Of a DNA stretch of 37,514 nucleotides, positions 26,579 to 36,972 are shown piece after piece. Positions within the stretch are counted from its first letter, which is position 1, and each line of letters opens with the position of its first letter. The translations under genes were made by a program, and so were the position numbers. The notes under the pieces are model-generated. The model had not been told where the DNA came from. It searched no databases and saw only the letters and a program-made list of their open reading frames with translations. This stretch comes from Deltaproteobacteria bacterium (GTDB taxonomy: Bacteria; Desulfobacterota; Desulfarculia; Adiutricales; JAFDHD01), in contig JAFDLS010000047.1 of the NCBI GenBank assembly GCA_019306365.1, forward strand, positions 1-37,514. Reading direction: 5' to 3'.

Positions 26579-26612
26579 TAAGGACCTGCCTTAACAGGGG
26601 ACCTTTTTTTTA
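26579..26612 (+). terminator. Likely terminator of the Sua5/YciO gene
   Basis: AAGG-A-CCTG, loop CCTTAA, CAGG-GGA-CCTT, followed by a run of eight T. The stem has an internal loop, but the U-run is strong. It lies about 190 bases after the stop and 30 bases from the convergent IHF gene. Confidence 0.55.
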
Positions 26613-26644
26613 TTTCCCACTTAAGAATTTTTTTAGCAATCACC

Positions 26645-26926
26645 TTAATTGTCGTTAAGACGTTTTTTAATATCTTTCCCAGCCTTGAATAAAACCGACC
26701 GGCGATGACCGAGGTTGACAGTCTCGCCGGTACCTGGGTTACGGGCTTCCCTGGGGGCGTATTCACGAATATGGAAAGATCCAAAGCCTCTTAGCTCTAT
26801 CTTCTCCCCCTGTACCAGCGCCCTGGTCGCGGCCTCGAAGATCAGGCTAACCATATATTCGATATCTCTTGCTTTTAAATCTTTATGCTCTCGCGCCAGA
26901 GCGGCGATTAATTCTCTTTTTACCAT
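26645..26926 (-). CDS. ihfB: Integration host factor beta-type DNA-bending protein
   Basis: A 93-residue HU/IHF-family protein. It has the dimerisation helices (VKRELIAALAREHKDLKARD), then the signature GEKIELRGFGSFHIREYAPREARNPGTGE with the DNA-intercalating Pro in RNPGTG, and a basic end (FKAGKDIKKRLNDN). The RNPxTG arm and IELRGFGSF favour IHF-beta over HU. I place the start at the ATG 26926, with AAAGAG eight bases upstream; a GTG nine bases earlier would sit too close to that site. The gene follows sppA and rpsA, a common order. IHF often bends DNA at sigma54 promoters, such as the one proposed for fimT. Confidence 0.92.
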   Translation of the reverse strand: MVKRELIAALAREHKDLKARDIEYMVSLIFEAATRALVQGEKIELRGFGSFHIREYAPREARNPGTGETVNLGHRRSVLFKAGKDIKKRLNDN

Positions 26927-27025
26927 TAAACTCACTCTTTATTTAGCCGGTGATTTGAAAACGTTATTTAGCAAACAACGCAGGGTTCTGCAACCAGCAA
27001 AATCTTTACCCACCCAGTCGCCGCG

Positions 27026-27955
27026 CTAAAAGCCTGGCGCGTAACGGTATTGTAATTGAAAGGGGAATCCGAACCAATCAGGCAGAAGTTTCGCCTTTCC
27101 CTCATTGGTCAAGAGATCCCAAATCCATGATTTCTTTCGTTTGGGATAAACCAGTTTAGGCCGGGTCTTCAAACCCGACATCTTCTGTGCCAGAGCCACG
27201 GCATCCTCAAAGTTACCCAAGCTGTCCACCAACCCCAGACTGACAGCCTCCTCACCAGTAAATATACGTCCATCAGCCAGAGCGGCCACCTTTTCAACCG
27301 GTAAACCACGAGCTTTCGCCAGATCGTTGATGAACTGCTGGTGAATCTGCTTAACGAGCCGTTCGAGAATCTTTTTCTCCTTGGCTGTCATTTCCCTGGT
27401 GGGTGATCCGATGTCTTTGAACTCCCCGCTTTTTATAACTACAGTTTTCAGACCGACCTTGTCAAAAAGTTCCTGGTAATTGGCAAACTGAAAAATCACA
27501 GCCACACTGCCAGTCAGGGTTCCCGGATTGGCCAGTATCTGGTCTGCGGCCGAGGCGATGTAAATTCCGCCAGAGGCAGCCAGGCTTCCCAGTGAGGCGA
27601 TTACTTTTTTATTTTGACGGAATTTCATCACCTCACGGTAAATTTCCTGAGTCGCAGCCACTCCACCGCCAGGTGAATCTATTCTGAGAATAATGGCTTT
27701 GATCCTTTTGTCATGACGAAACAGGTTGAGGGTTTTCAGCGTTTGCTCTGAACTGGTGATGATTCCCTTGATTTCAACTACGCCGATACCATCACCGAAC
27801 GATTTGTCCCCAACGTCGCCGAAAAAATAAGCCGCGCCCACCAAAACGCCGGCCAATATTACGATAACCCCGACTATGACAAACAGGGTCAAAAGACAAG
27901 AACGCCGGTCGCTACCTGCCTGGAGCGGCCGGCCGGTTGGAGTGGTAGCTGACAT
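27026..27955 (-). CDS. sppA: Signal peptide peptidase SppA (short form)
   Basis: A 309-residue membrane-anchored serine peptidase that degrades cleaved signal peptides. It has one N-terminal membrane helix (LLTLFVIVGVIVILAGVLVGAA, about 21-42) and the S49 domain. IDSPGGGV (92-99) forms the oxyanion region, GSLAASGG holds the likely nucleophile Ser128, and IKSGEFKDIGSPTR the likely general base Lys180, 52 residues apart as in Bacillus SppA. Length fits the short class rather than the double-domain E. coli form. It follows rpsA by 43 bases and is probably co-transcribed with it and with the IHF gene. Confidence 0.94.
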   Translation of the reverse strand: MSATTPTGRPLQAGSDRRSCLLTLFVIVGVIVILAGVLVGAAYFFGDVGDKSFGDGIGVVEIKGIITSSEQTLKTLNLFRHDKRIKAIILRIDSPGGGVAATQEIYREVMKFRQNKKVIASLGSLAASGGIYIASAADQILANPGTLTGSVAVIFQFANYQELFDKVGLKTVVIKSGEFKDIGSPTREMTAKEKKILERLVKQIHQQFINDLAKARGLPVEKVAALADGRIFTGEEAVSLGLVDSLGNFEDAVALAQKMSGLKTRPKLVYPKRKKSWIWDLLTNEGKAKLLPDWFGFPFQLQYRYAPGF

Positions 27956-27998
27956 GATTAAAAATAGTTTACAATACCTGGCTTATTAGTTCAAGCAT

Positions 27999-30068
27999 CT
28001 ACATCCCGGAAGGATTTTTCTCCGCATCCTGATCCGTGACCGGAGAATCATCTTCCCCTGTGGACGCGTCTTCAGTGGAAACCGCTGCTTCTGAAGGCGA
28101 ATCTTCCTCCGCGGATTCCTCCACCTCTAAAGGCGTGACTTCATCTGTGGACGCGTCTTCCTCAACGGGTGCTGTCTCATCCGCGGAATCGGCCTCCCCG
28201 GCGGTGGCCCCTTCATCCTCAGGAGCCGCTTCGTCAGTGGGAATTGCCTCATCAGGTAGAGGTTCTTCCTCGACCGCAGGTTCTTCTTCCGGTTCAGCCT
28301 GAAGGTTGTTATTCAAATTAGCCCTGTTCAAAGCCTGCTGAAGCTGTTCGCCAAGGCTTGACGTGGCAGCTTGACTGGTACTGGTATATTGATCGAGGTA
28401 AGATCGCTCTTCGTCCTTCTTCATACGCCGGACCGAAAGACCGATTTTCCTATCCTCAACGCTGATATTTATCACCTTGGCGGAGATGACATCTCCCAGG
28501 CTGTATAGATCTCTAAGGTTTTTACCTTTGACCCGGCCGACCTCAGAGATGTGAACGAGACCTTCAATACCTTCTTCCAGTTCAACGAATAGTCCAAAAT
28601 CCGTGATATTGGTCACCGTACCTGTTACACGGCTGTTGGTGGGATATCTGGAGGGAATAAGTTCCCAGGGATCGACTTCCAGCTGTTTGATACCCAAAGA
28701 AAATCTTTCATTTTCCTTATCGACCTTGAGAACAACAGCCTGAATTTCATCGCCTTTCTTGTATATCTCGGAAGGATGCTTAATGCGTTTGATCCAGGAA
28801 ACATCGGAGACGTGAACCAGGCCGTCAATACCTTCATCTATACCGATGAATATGCCAAAGTCAGTGATATTTTTTATCTTGCCTTCAATGGTCGTACCGA
28901 CGGGATATTTCTCGCTAACAATATCCCAAGGATTCGGTTCCACCTGCTTCATGCCCAGGGAAATCCGTTTGTTTTTCGAGTCGATGCTTAAAACCTTGCA
29001 CTCGACCAGATCACCCACGGATAAAAGCTTTGAGGGATTTCTAATTTTACGAGTCCAGGACATTTCCGAAACGTGAATCAGGCCTTCGATACCTTCCTGA
29101 ACCTCGACAAAAGCGCCGTAATCAGTTAGAGAGACAACCTTGCCCGCAATCTTCGAACCCAACGGGTATAATGTTTCCGCCTGCAGCCATGGGTCCTCTT
29201 GAAGCTGCTTCAATCCCAGAGAGACACGTTCCTGATCCCTGTCGAAACGAAGGACTTTAACTTCGATTTCATCTCCAACTTTGAAAATTTCCGAAGGATG
29301 GCCAACCCGTCCCCAGGACATGTCCGTTATATGCAAGAGACCGTCAATGCCTCCCAGATCCACGAAAGCGCCGTAATCGGTGATATTCTTGATCACGCCT
29401 TTCATAACGGCGCCTTCTTTCATAGAGGCTATAGTATTTGTTTTTAGCGCATTCCGTTCATCTTCCAGAATGGCCCGGCGGGACAGAACCACGTTTTCAC
29501 GGCGTTTATTATACTTCAATATCTTAAAGCTGAAAACTTCTCCGACAAGACTCTCAAGATCTTTGACCGGCCTAAGATCAACCTGTGAACCTGGCAGGAA
29601 TCCGGTCACGCCGATATCCACCGCCAAACCGCCTTTGACGCGGGCTATGACCTTCCCCTCGATGAGACCGTCTTCGCTGTATATCCGGCTTATTTCATCC
29701 CAGACCTTAATTTTGGCTGCCTTTTCCTTGGAGAGGAGGATGTCGTCAAGCTCCCCTTCATAACGTTCCAGAACAACCTCGACTTCATCACCAACCTTGA
29801 CACTTACATTGCCATCTTCATCCAAGAACTCATGAATCGGGATTCGGCCTTCGGATTTATAACCAATGTCAACCATGACATTTTCTTTGTTAACCTGAAC
29901 AACCACTCCATGAAGTAGTTCACCTTCTTCCAAAGGCTTGAAGCTTTCCTCGTAAAGCTCACCAAAACTCATTTCTTCTTCGGGTCCCGACGGATCACTC
30001 TCTTCACTCATTATGGCCTGATTTTGGTCCTGGTTATTCTCTTCTAAGTTTTCAACTATTTTATCCAT
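27999..30068 (-). CDS. rpsA: 30S ribosomal protein S1 with a long acidic tail
   Basis: A 689-residue S1 protein with six S1/OB repeats at about 50-118, 135-200, 220-290, 305-380, 392-465 and 479-552; the later ones share the block TDYGAFVEV...EGLIHVSEMSW. S1 binds mRNA and helps it dock on the 30S subunit. After residue 553 comes a tail of about 135 residues, the last 95 extremely rich in Glu, Asp, Ala, Ser and Pro, which normal S1 lacks. I use the ATG at 30068; a TTG seven codons upstream is possible. The start has only GGGGG as a ribosome binding site, consistent with known S1 autoregulation. Confidence 0.95.
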   Translation of the reverse strand: MDKIVENLEENNQDQNQAIMSEESDPSGPEEEMSFGELYEESFKPLEEGELLHGVVVQVNKENVMVDIGYKSEGRIPIHEFLDEDGNVSVKVGDEVEVVLERYEGELDDILLSKEKAAKIKVWDEISRIYSEDGLIEGKVIARVKGGLAVDIGVTGFLPGSQVDLRPVKDLESLVGEVFSFKILKYNKRRENVVLSRRAILEDERNALKTNTIASMKEGAVMKGVIKNITDYGAFVDLGGIDGLLHITDMSWGRVGHPSEIFKVGDEIEVKVLRFDRDQERVSLGLKQLQEDPWLQAETLYPLGSKIAGKVVSLTDYGAFVEVQEGIEGLIHVSEMSWTRKIRNPSKLLSVGDLVECKVLSIDSKNKRISLGMKQVEPNPWDIVSEKYPVGTTIEGKIKNITDFGIFIGIDEGIDGLVHVSDVSWIKRIKHPSEIYKKGDEIQAVVLKVDKENERFSLGIKQLEVDPWELIPSRYPTNSRVTGTVTNITDFGLFVELEEGIEGLVHISEVGRVKGKNLRDLYSLGDVISAKVINISVEDRKIGLSVRRMKKDEERSYLDQYTSTSQAATSSLGEQLQQALNRANLNNNLQAEPEEEPAVEEEPLPDEAIPTDEAAPEDEGATAGEADSADETAPVEEDASTDEVTPLEVEESAEEDSPSEAAVSTEDASTGEDDSPVTDQDAEKNPSGM

Positions 30069-30094
30069 TTCTAAAAAAACCCCCAACAATTTTT

Positions 30095-30109
30095 GCGAGA
30101 CGTTCTCGC
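30095..30109 (-). promoter_or_regulatory. Hairpin in the rpsA leader
   Basis: On the minus strand GCGAGA-ACG-TCTCGC is a perfect 6-bp stem with a three-base loop, 26 bases before the rpsA ATG. It is followed by AAAAA rather than a U-run, so it is not a terminator. It may be part of S1 translational feedback, known from E. coli rpsA, but that is inference. Confidence 0.45.
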
Positions 30110-30482
30110 TCCCTAGATTACAAAATTACTTACGAAATTATGTTAAAAACACTCTGACTCCGCTTAAAAAACACTAATTTTTCTTCATAGCGATAATCAT
30201 GACCAATTTAACTTTTTCCTTATACCAAAGCTAAATTCATAAAGCAAATCAAATCGGTTCAGTAATTAAGGAGATGCTAACAAATACTAATCATTGTTAT
30301 AGTCTAATATAATCTATTAGTTAGCCTCGAATCACACAAACAGGAACACATCTTCCCTTGTTTTTTAGAAAAATTTCTCCCGAAAAGATAAAAAAAGCCG
30401 TAAATATCGCTGTTTGTCCGGTGCTGAGACGACCCGCTGTTATGTCCCTCTGACGCGCCTTTGGCGCATTAATATTTACGAC
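30110..30482. other. rpsA upstream region with an inverted repeat
   Basis: No convincing gene is seen. It holds the candidate rpsA promoter (30219-30247), a hairpin GCGCC-TTT-GGCGC (30455-30467), and a perfect 9-base inverted repeat CGTAAATAT (30399-30407) / ATATTTACG (30472-30480) that ends two bases before repeat A5. Confidence 0.5.
30219..30247 (-). promoter_or_regulatory. Candidate rpsA promoter
   Basis: On the minus strand TTGCTT (30247-30242), 17 bases, TATAAG (30224-30219). The -10 is good and the -35 weak. It gives a leader of about 145 bases ahead of rpsA, long enough for the hairpin-based control seen in other rpsA genes. Confidence 0.4.
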
Positions 30483-30662
30483 TATAGTAATTGCCGGAAA
30501 TAAGTTCCGTTTGATTACTAAGGTAAACAAGGGTTCTAAAAACAGCTGTCATGATATAAAAATGGCAATTACATGATGTTTTGGCGTTTGTCGTAAGATT
30601 GCTTACGAGAATGACCGAAATTAAACCTTCTCCTGGCCCAAGGCCAAACGGAAAATATTTAT
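30483..30662 (+). repeat. Family A repeat, copy A5 (right end cut by B3)
   Basis: It matches family A from TATAGTAATTGCC through AATATTTAT, then passes directly into B3; the last 13 or so bases (GACAAACGCTCTA) are missing. The left stem (GTAATTGCCG/TGGCAATTAC with a G-T wobble), inner hairpin CGTAAG/CTTACG and long-range stem TTCCGTTTG/CAAACGGAA are intact. Confidence 0.9.
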
Positions 30663-30805
30663 GGAGACCTCTGCAAAACTTCGTCCTTTAGCTGATCTCT
30701 TTGTCAGTCTCAAATTTAAGTCCTCGAAATATTAGTAATATTCCTGCGGGTTAAATTTTCGCCTTCCGCGATTTCAACAAAATTTCTGGCTTTGCAGAGG
30801 TCTCC
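30663..30805 (+). repeat. Family B MITE-like repeat, copy B3
   Basis: About 143 bases with a perfect 15-bp terminal inverted repeat, GGAGACCTCTGCAAA / TTTGCAGAGGTCTCC. It lacks about 35 internal bases present in B1 and B2 but keeps the AATATTAGTAATATT core. It lies 11 bases from the lgt stop codon and joins A5 on the other side. Confidence 0.92.
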
Positions 30806-30816
30806 AATCATTTTTT

Positions 30817-31698
30817 TCACTTCTTTTTTTTAGGCGATCGAGTTCTCTTTTTTTTCTGAACGGTAGCGCGCGACCAGGCCATGGGGTCTCGAGGGCCAGA
30901 GCGCATGGCGTAAAAAAGAACGATAAAACCGGTGAGGATAAAAGGGAGGGAAAGATATTGGCCCATCGTCAAAAAAGATCTTGTTGGATCAAGCTTCTGG
31001 AATTCCTTAAAAAATTCGATCAAAAAACGTCCGGAGAAATAAACAATCAAAAAAGTGGCCGCCAGAATGCCTCTGGGACGACGAACCCCGTATCGCCGAT
31101 CAACCAGGTAGAGAACTATTATCACCACCACACCCAGAAAAAACTCATACAACTGAGAGGGGTGTCTCGGATTCGCCCCCTGATCCTGGAAGTATTTAAA
31201 GCGTACAGCCCAGGGCACGTCCGTAACCCGCCCCACGATTTCGTGGTTAAAAAAGTTACCCAACCTCACCAGCATCGCGGCCAGGGCGGCTGGGAAGGTG
31301 TTGGAATCAAAAACCTCCATGGCGGGGATCTTGTAAATTCGGCTGTAAATCAAAAGGCCGATTATGACGCCAATCGTCGCTCCGTGGCTGGAAAGGCCCA
31401 TTCCTTTAAAAAAGAATATCTCCTTGGGATGAGCCATGTAGTAATCCCAGTTGTAGAAAATGATATGGCCCAGATGCGCTCCAATGACGATGGATGCCAA
31501 CCCCAATAAAAACCAGGCGTCGATTTCACGTTCCGGGTAACCAGCGCGATGCATTTGCCAGCGCCAAAGAAAGTAGCTGCCCAGAACCATGGCGGCGAAA
31601 AGAATCCCGTAGTAACGCAGCTCAAGTTTGAACCCGATTCCGGGAATCACCGTTTTAACTATGACGGGATAGACATCCCAGATAAAATAACCATCCAC
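30817..31698 (-). CDS. lgt: Prolipoprotein diacylglyceryl transferase Lgt
   Basis: A 293-residue inner-membrane enzyme that adds diacylglycerol to the lipobox Cys of prelipoproteins, such as the one at 9301. Seven hydrophobic helices are visible. Key motifs: LRYYGILFAA near the start, GLSSHGATIG with the essential His, the Lgt signature VRLGNFFNHEIVG with the essential Arg, and FLIEFFKEFQ near the last helix. The C-terminus is strongly basic (KKKRTRSPKKKK), which suits the cytoplasmic side. The GTG start has AGGTG seven bases upstream. Confidence 0.96.
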   Translation of the reverse strand: MDGYFIWDVYPVIVKTVIPGIGFKLELRYYGILFAAMVLGSYFLWRWQMHRAGYPEREIDAWFLLGLASIVIGAHLGHIIFYNWDYYMAHPKEIFFFKGMGLSSHGATIGVIIGLLIYSRIYKIPAMEVFDSNTFPAALAAMLVRLGNFFNHEIVGRVTDVPWAVRFKYFQDQGANPRHPSQLYEFFLGVVVIIVLYLVDRRYGVRRPRGILAATFLIVYFSGRFLIEFFKEFQKLDPTRSFLTMGQYLSLPFILTGFIVLFYAMRSGPRDPMAWSRATVQKKKRTRSPKKKK

Positions 31699-31738
31699 GC
31701 CTTGTCACCTATGAAAATGGCCGAGAGAATAAAATAGA

Positions 31739-31767
31739 ATTATAAACCATGGTCCTTTAACTGACAA
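31739..31767 (-). promoter_or_regulatory. Sigma70 promoter of lgt
   Basis: On the minus strand TTGTCA (31767-31762), exactly 17 bases, then the perfect -10 TATAAT (31744-31739). The start point would be near 31732, about 34 bases ahead of the GTG. Confidence 0.8.
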
Positions 31768-31929
31768 TAACAATTCAAAAAAGGATATAATCGTATCAGT
31801 ATAGCCTTTACCCAACAACCTACCGCAAGCCAGAATTCATGGCCGCGTTGGCAAGCGCCGCTTGAATTAATGAACTATCCGTAAAATTTTTTTAATTTTT
31901 TAGCGCCAACCCGAAAGGGAAAAAACATC

Positions 31930-31958
31930 TGGACATCATTCCACATATTTTCTATTTT
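31930..31958 (+). promoter_or_regulatory. Candidate promoter of acetoacetyl-CoA synthetase
   Basis: TGGACA (31930-31935), 17 bases, TATTTT (31953-31958). It is a moderate match to the sigma70 consensus and about 50 bases before the ATG. Confidence 0.4.
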
Positions 31959-32011
31959 AAATTCACTCATTAAGATTGCATAATAATAAAATCTGAAATG
32001 GAGGGATACTT

Positions 32012-33967
<1,956 letters not shown>

Positions 33968-34330
33968 TCCGAAGCTGTAAGGTGCTCCAGAATAAAAACT
34001 TTACGTGGTTTCGAGTGATGGTCAAAAATTGGTTCCGGCTGCCCGGGGACAGTCTTATACCATTAACAGAGGCGGCTGCTATTTTATACAGGGGGATAAA
34101 GACGAACAACCGGTAAAAAGTAGTCGTTGGCTTAATTGCTGGCGCCTGAGCTGTCGCGAACGACCAGTCGCTTATGGCTAAAATAGCTCTTGGGTCGCGT
34201 CTCGCGATGAGTTTCGAGGCCTCGTGATTTATTAAAAACAATTTAAGACTAACGTTTTTGATGGCAAATATGGTAAGTTGAAACTACCTTTACAGGTTAA
34301 TTCATTATTTAAGACAAAGGGGAAGAAATT
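33968..34330. other. Intergenic region, no gene identified
   Basis: A minus-strand open frame of 98 codons (33945-34241) runs here, but it overlaps the end of the synthetase and has no ribosome binding site or known domain. The ribosome binding site AAGGGGA before 34331 belongs to the next gene. No clear terminator or promoter was found. Confidence 0.4.
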
Positions 34331-35299
34331 ATGCTAGAGACGAAATTGACCGAATTATTGGGGATCAAGTATCCCATTCAATGCGGGACCATGCAGGGTT
34401 TGAGCCGGGCGGAACTGGTGGCGGCTGCGGCCAACGCCGGATGTTTGGCTTGCATACCAGCGGCAACCTTCCCATCGAGGGAAGAGCTTCTCGATGAAAT
34501 TAAAAAGACGCGGGACTTGACAGATCAAGCGTTTGGGGTGAACGTATCTCTGTTTCCCGCCTTGATGCCGAGGCCGCCGGAGGAATTAATCGGAACGGTC
34601 ATCGAAGCCGGAGTCAAAATTATTGAAACGGCCGGCCGCAACCCTCAGCCTCATCGGGATCAAATTGCAGCGGCCGGTCTTATTCACATCCATAAATGCG
34701 CTCGTGTCCGTGACGCGATCAAGGTGGACAAGCTGGGTGTGGACGTGGTTTCCATCGTCGGTACGGAATGCGGCGGTCACCCGAGCATGGAGGGGGTGAC
34801 CTCATTGGTCCTGATACCTCAAGCCGTGGATGGTTGTGAGAAGCCTCTGATAGCGGGCGGCGGTTTCAGCGACGGACGTTCCCTGATCATTGCATTGGCT
34901 ATGGGAGCCGCGGGCGTTAACATGGGCACTCGCTTCATGGCTACAAAAGAATGCCCCACACACGAAGCCGTGAAGGAAAAAATGGTTGAGGTTCCGGAAA
35001 CAAGTACGATAATCGTCATGCAATCCCTGGGAAATCCCAGCAGAGTCCTCAGAACTCCCTGGACCGAAAATATTGTTGAAAAGGAAAAGGAAGGAGCCAC
35101 ACTGGAAGAACTCATTCCCCTGATCAGCGGGGAGGCCAGCCAAAAAGGCGGATGGGTTGAAGGCAACGTAGATCAGGGTATGATGCCGGTCGGGCAGGTC
35201 GTTGGCCGGATCAAAAACATACCGACCGTTGCGGAACTGGTCGAGTCCATCGTGGAAGAAGCCAAAGAAGTCAAAGCCAAGCTCGATAAGATCTTTTAA
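34331..35299 (+). CDS. Nitronate monooxygenase family FMN enzyme
   Basis: A 322-residue TIM-barrel flavoenzyme of the nitronate monooxygenase/2-nitropropane dioxygenase family. It has the N-terminal LGIKYPIQCGTMQGLS, the central motif GTECGGHPSMEG with the family His, and the FMN phosphate-binding parts LIAGGGFSDGRS and GAAGVNMGTRFMATKE. Members oxidise alkyl nitronates, but many have other or unknown substrates, and the enoyl reductase FabK shares this fold. AAGGGGA lies just ahead of the ATG. It follows the acetoacetyl-CoA synthetase on the same strand, 363 bases apart, so co-transcription is not certain. Confidence 0.88.
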   Translation: MLETKLTELLGIKYPIQCGTMQGLSRAELVAAAANAGCLACIPAATFPSREELLDEIKKTRDLTDQAFGVNVSLFPALMPRPPEELIGTVIEAGVKIIETAGRNPQPHRDQIAAAGLIHIHKCARVRDAIKVDKLGVDVVSIVGTECGGHPSMEGVTSLVLIPQAVDGCEKPLIAGGGFSDGRSLIIALAMGAAGVNMGTRFMATKECPTHEAVKEKMVEVPETSTIIVMQSLGNPSRVLRTPWTENIVEKEKEGATLEELIPLISGEASQKGGWVEGNVDQGMMPVGQVVGRIKNIPTVAELVESIVEEAKEVKAKLDKIF

Positions 35300-35365
35300 T
35301 GACCCGTTTTGATCGGTAACTGACGCGTTTCGTTAGCGCGTTCGCAAAACTAAATAACGGTAAGT

Positions 35366-35407
35366 GATGGCCGCAGGCGAATCCATTTTTTAGCTGCGGC
35401 CATCTTT
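35366..35407 (+). terminator. Hairpin terminator between convergent genes
   Basis: GATGGCCGCAG (35366-35376) and CTGCGGCCATC (35394-35404) form a perfect 11-bp stem, followed by TTT. It lies 67 bases after the nitronate monooxygenase stop, and its stability suggests it also stops transcription of the convergent reductase gene. The U-run is short. Confidence 0.6.
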
Positions 35408-35480
35408 ATCATAAACCGCGCGCACCATGAATGAGTCTCCAGTTGCGAGACGCCGAGAAATATCGATTTAATTTGAAAAA

Positions 35481-36626
35481 TTAACCATGCTGCCCTAGCA
35501 ACTCATCTGCCTTCTTGAGCCATTCAGAAATGTCGATCTCCTGGGGGCAGAGTTCTTCACATTCCTTGCACTCCTCACAATGTTCAGCCCGTTCGTCTTC
35601 CGGGATCCTGATGCCGTAGAGAAACTTCACCCTTGCCACGTCACCGTATATCATGGCGTCGTTGTAGAGCCCGAAGATGCCGGGAATATTTACATTATTA
35701 GGGCAAGGCATGCAGTATTTGCAGTCGGTGCAGGGAATCGATGACCGTTTTCTGAATTCTTCCTGGACCCGGGTAATCAAAGACAGTTCATCCCCGGTCA
35801 ATGTATTGGAGCCGGAACGATCCGCGGCCGCCACGTTTTCAATGACGTGATCCATTTTGCTCATGCCGCTAAGGACCGTTGAAACTTCCGGCTGGTTCCA
35901 AACCCATTGCAGCGCCCATTCAGACGGGGAGCGCGAGTCTGAAGCCGAATCCCACAACTTGGCCACACCTTCCGGCGGTTTCTTGGCCAGCTGGCCGCCG
36001 CGTATCGGTTCCATGATCACCACGGCCAAACCCTTTTCAGCGGCGTATTTGAGCCCTTTCGTACCTGCCTGATACTCCGTGTCCATATAGTTATATTGAA
36101 TCTGGCAGAGGGCCCACTTATCATAGGCGTCCACGATTTCTTCAAAGACCTCGTATTCGTCATGAAACGAAAACCCCAAATGTCCAATCCGGTCGTCGCT
36201 GATTGCCTTTTCCGCCCAACTCAGCACTTCCAGATCGCGGAGTTTCGGCCATCTTTCCTTATTGAGTCCATGCAAAAGATAAAAGTCAACGTGATCCACC
36301 TGAAGGCGGCAAAACTGCTCATTGAGATATTTATCAAAGTCGTCAGCCGTCTGGATAACCCAGGACGGCATTTTCGTGGCCAGCTTGACCTTGTCCCGAT
36401 ACCCATTTTTAAGCACGCGCCCGACCAAGCCTTCACTGGTTCCACCATGATAAGGATAGGCGGTGTCTATGTAATTGACACCATTATCAAAGGCGTATTG
36501 AATCATCTTCATGGCCTCGGGTTCATTGATCTTGGACTGATCCTTATCGATCACTGGCAGCCTCATGGCTCCAAATCCAAGCGCCGAAACCTGCCAATCC
36601 AGCCTACCAAAACGGCGATACTTCAT
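35481..36626 (-). CDS. Aldo/keto reductase with two [4Fe-4S] clusters
   Basis: A 381-residue fusion of an aldo/keto reductase barrel and a ferredoxin-like tail. The start MKYRRFGRLDWQVSALGFGAMRLP and the tetrad region (NYIDTAYPYHGG, LATKMP, DFYLLHGLN) are typical. The C-terminal 95 residues carry CTDCKYCMPCP and CEECKECEELCP, two four-Cys [4Fe-4S] motifs. Such enzymes are common in anaerobes and may take electrons from ferredoxin instead of, or as well as, NAD(P)H. The substrate is unknown. The ATG has GGAGG about eight bases upstream, and a strong promoter lies 73 bases away. Confidence 0.93.
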   Translation of the reverse strand: MKYRRFGRLDWQVSALGFGAMRLPVIDKDQSKINEPEAMKMIQYAFDNGVNYIDTAYPYHGGTSEGLVGRVLKNGYRDKVKLATKMPSWVIQTADDFDKYLNEQFCRLQVDHVDFYLLHGLNKERWPKLRDLEVLSWAEKAISDDRIGHLGFSFHDEYEVFEEIVDAYDKWALCQIQYNYMDTEYQAGTKGLKYAAEKGLAVVIMEPIRGGQLAKKPPEGVAKLWDSASDSRSPSEWALQWVWNQPEVSTVLSGMSKMDHVIENVAAADRSGSNTLTGDELSLITRVQEEFRKRSSIPCTDCKYCMPCPNNVNIPGIFGLYNDAMIYGDVARVKFLYGIRIPEDERAEHCEECKECEELCPQEIDISEWLKKADELLGQHG

Positions 36627-36698
36627 TGATTTATCCTCCAGGAGTATAATAATGAACTAAAATCTATTCGCAATTTGTTCGAATTCAATTAAAAAGAG

Positions 36699-36727
36699 AA
36701 TATAAACGAATAGCCGCTGGATGTCAA
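36699..36727 (-). promoter_or_regulatory. Sigma70 promoter of the aldo/keto reductase
   Basis: On the minus strand the perfect -35 TTGACA (36727-36722), exactly 17 bases, and TATATT (36704-36699). The start point would be near 36692, giving a leader of about 65 bases. Confidence 0.78.
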
Positions 36728-36749
36728 TTTGACGCCCCGGGTTGAATAT

Positions 36750-36837
36750 GTAGTTTTAAAACATGGGTAACACTCCGAAGGTATATTTTATGATGAGGAT
36801 ATGCTAATCTTCATCGTACTCAACGGCGGTTACCCAT
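36750..36837 (-). repeat. Family C hairpin repeat, copy C2 (inverted relative to C1)
   Basis: The complement of 36750-36837 matches 401-488 with only a few changes, including the outer GTTTTAAAACTAC. Ends ATGGGTAACACTCCG (36763-36777) and CGGCGGTTACCCAT (36824-36837) are inverted repeats. The inner dyad GATGAGGAT / ATCTTCATC is conserved. Confidence 0.88.
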
Positions 36838-36972
36838 GTTTGAAATTACGACACAAATGAGTTTGTTGAGATAGGGAACAAAAAAAATGGAAGCAATTGA
36901 AGTAACTGACGCCAGAAAAAGAAATTAATAAGGCGGTCGGGTTTGTCTAGACCATTATAACCTTTTGATCAT

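Larger units (their letters stand above)
31699..32011. other. Divergent promoter region between lgt and acetoacetyl-CoA synthetase
   Basis: It holds the strong lgt promoter (31739-31767) on the minus strand and a weaker plus-strand promoter (31930-31958). No gene or repeat was seen in the rest. Confidence 0.6.
36627..36972. other. Intergenic region with promoter and hairpin repeat C2
   Basis: It holds the reductase promoter (36699-36727) and family C copy C2 (36750-36837). The remaining 130 bases before the cysteine-rich gene show no feature I can support. Confidence 0.6.

Noticed and set aside
28036-28302. Plus-strand Ser/Ala-rich open frame of 88 codons
   Set aside because: It is the mirror of the acidic S1 tail codons, and its low complexity is inherited from that tail.
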